From Agarivorans aestuarii (GTDB lineage: Bacteria > Pseudomonadota > Gammaproteobacteria > Enterobacterales > Celerinatantimonadaceae): a DNA stretch of 64,000 nucleotides. Location: NCBI RefSeq assembly GCF_019670125.1, contig NZ_AP023033.1, positions 3,745,501 to 3,809,500 on the forward strand, given 5' to 3'. The notes beneath the pieces were generated by a model. The model ran no database searches, was not told where the DNA came from, and saw nothing but the letters and a program-made list of their open reading frames with translations. The position numbers and the translations under genes are program-made. Shown here in pieces: positions 63,998 to 64,000 of this stretch. Numbering within the stretch: the first letter of the stretch is position 1; each line of letters starts with the position of its first letter.

Positions 63998-64000
63998 AGT

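Overview
The window is chromosomal DNA of a marine gammaproteobacterium, most likely an Agarivorans-like member of the Alteromonadales. The genus is my inference from gene content and from protein resemblance; no rRNA is present to fix it. Gene order over 1-23.8 kb closely follows the E. coli hldE-glnE-ygiF / ygiM-cca-uppP-folB-plsY-tsaD-rpsU-dnaG-rpoD-ileX neighbourhood, so this part is conserved core.

Region 1 (1-23,836), core genes: LPS heptose supply (hldE), a lipid A acyltransferase, glnE, a K+ channel, a YdcF-like protein, a CYTH-CHAD triphosphatase, a DUF47-Pit phosphate uptake pair, an SH3 membrane protein, gspA/gspB of type II secretion, cca, uppP, folK/folB, plsY, tsaD, the macromolecular synthesis operon (rpsU, yqeY, dnaG, rpoD) and tRNA-Ile2(CAU).

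Region 2 (23,790-36,332), an integrated element of about 12.5 kb in the 3' half of that tRNA gene. It is bounded by exact 69-bp direct repeats that also duplicate the tRNA terminator. It carries a tyrosine recombinase at the right end, an AlpA-like regulator, a small winged-helix-like protein and a P2 gpA-type HUH replication protein. Cargo includes a HipA-like kinase coupled to a DUF3037 protein, an AT-rich 433-aa orphan with PIN-like motifs, a cold-shock/excalibur fusion, several lipoproteins and membrane proteins, and a possible cysteine-hydrolase/lipoprotein pair. A broken second integrase copy suggests that the island grew by accretion. No capsid, tail or conjugation genes are visible.

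Region 3 (36,333-64,000), a laminarin (beta-1,3-glucan) utilisation locus. It has a LamB-like porin, a MalM-like lipoprotein, secreted GH16 and GH17 enzymes, two large modular glycan-binding lipoproteins, a peptide-type oligosaccharide ABC transporter, a large beta-1,3-glucan phosphorylase (GH149/GH161 type), a cupin and a LacI-family regulator. Seven copies of a palindrome around AAGCGCTT lie in the control regions of these genes and probably form the LacI regulon. A chemoreceptor and a diguanylate cyclase with a periplasmic binding-protein partner sit beside or inside the locus. The likely flow is: extracellular GH16/GH17 cleavage of laminarin, capture by surface lipoproteins, outer-membrane entry through the porin, ABC import, then phosphorolysis to glucose-1-phosphate.
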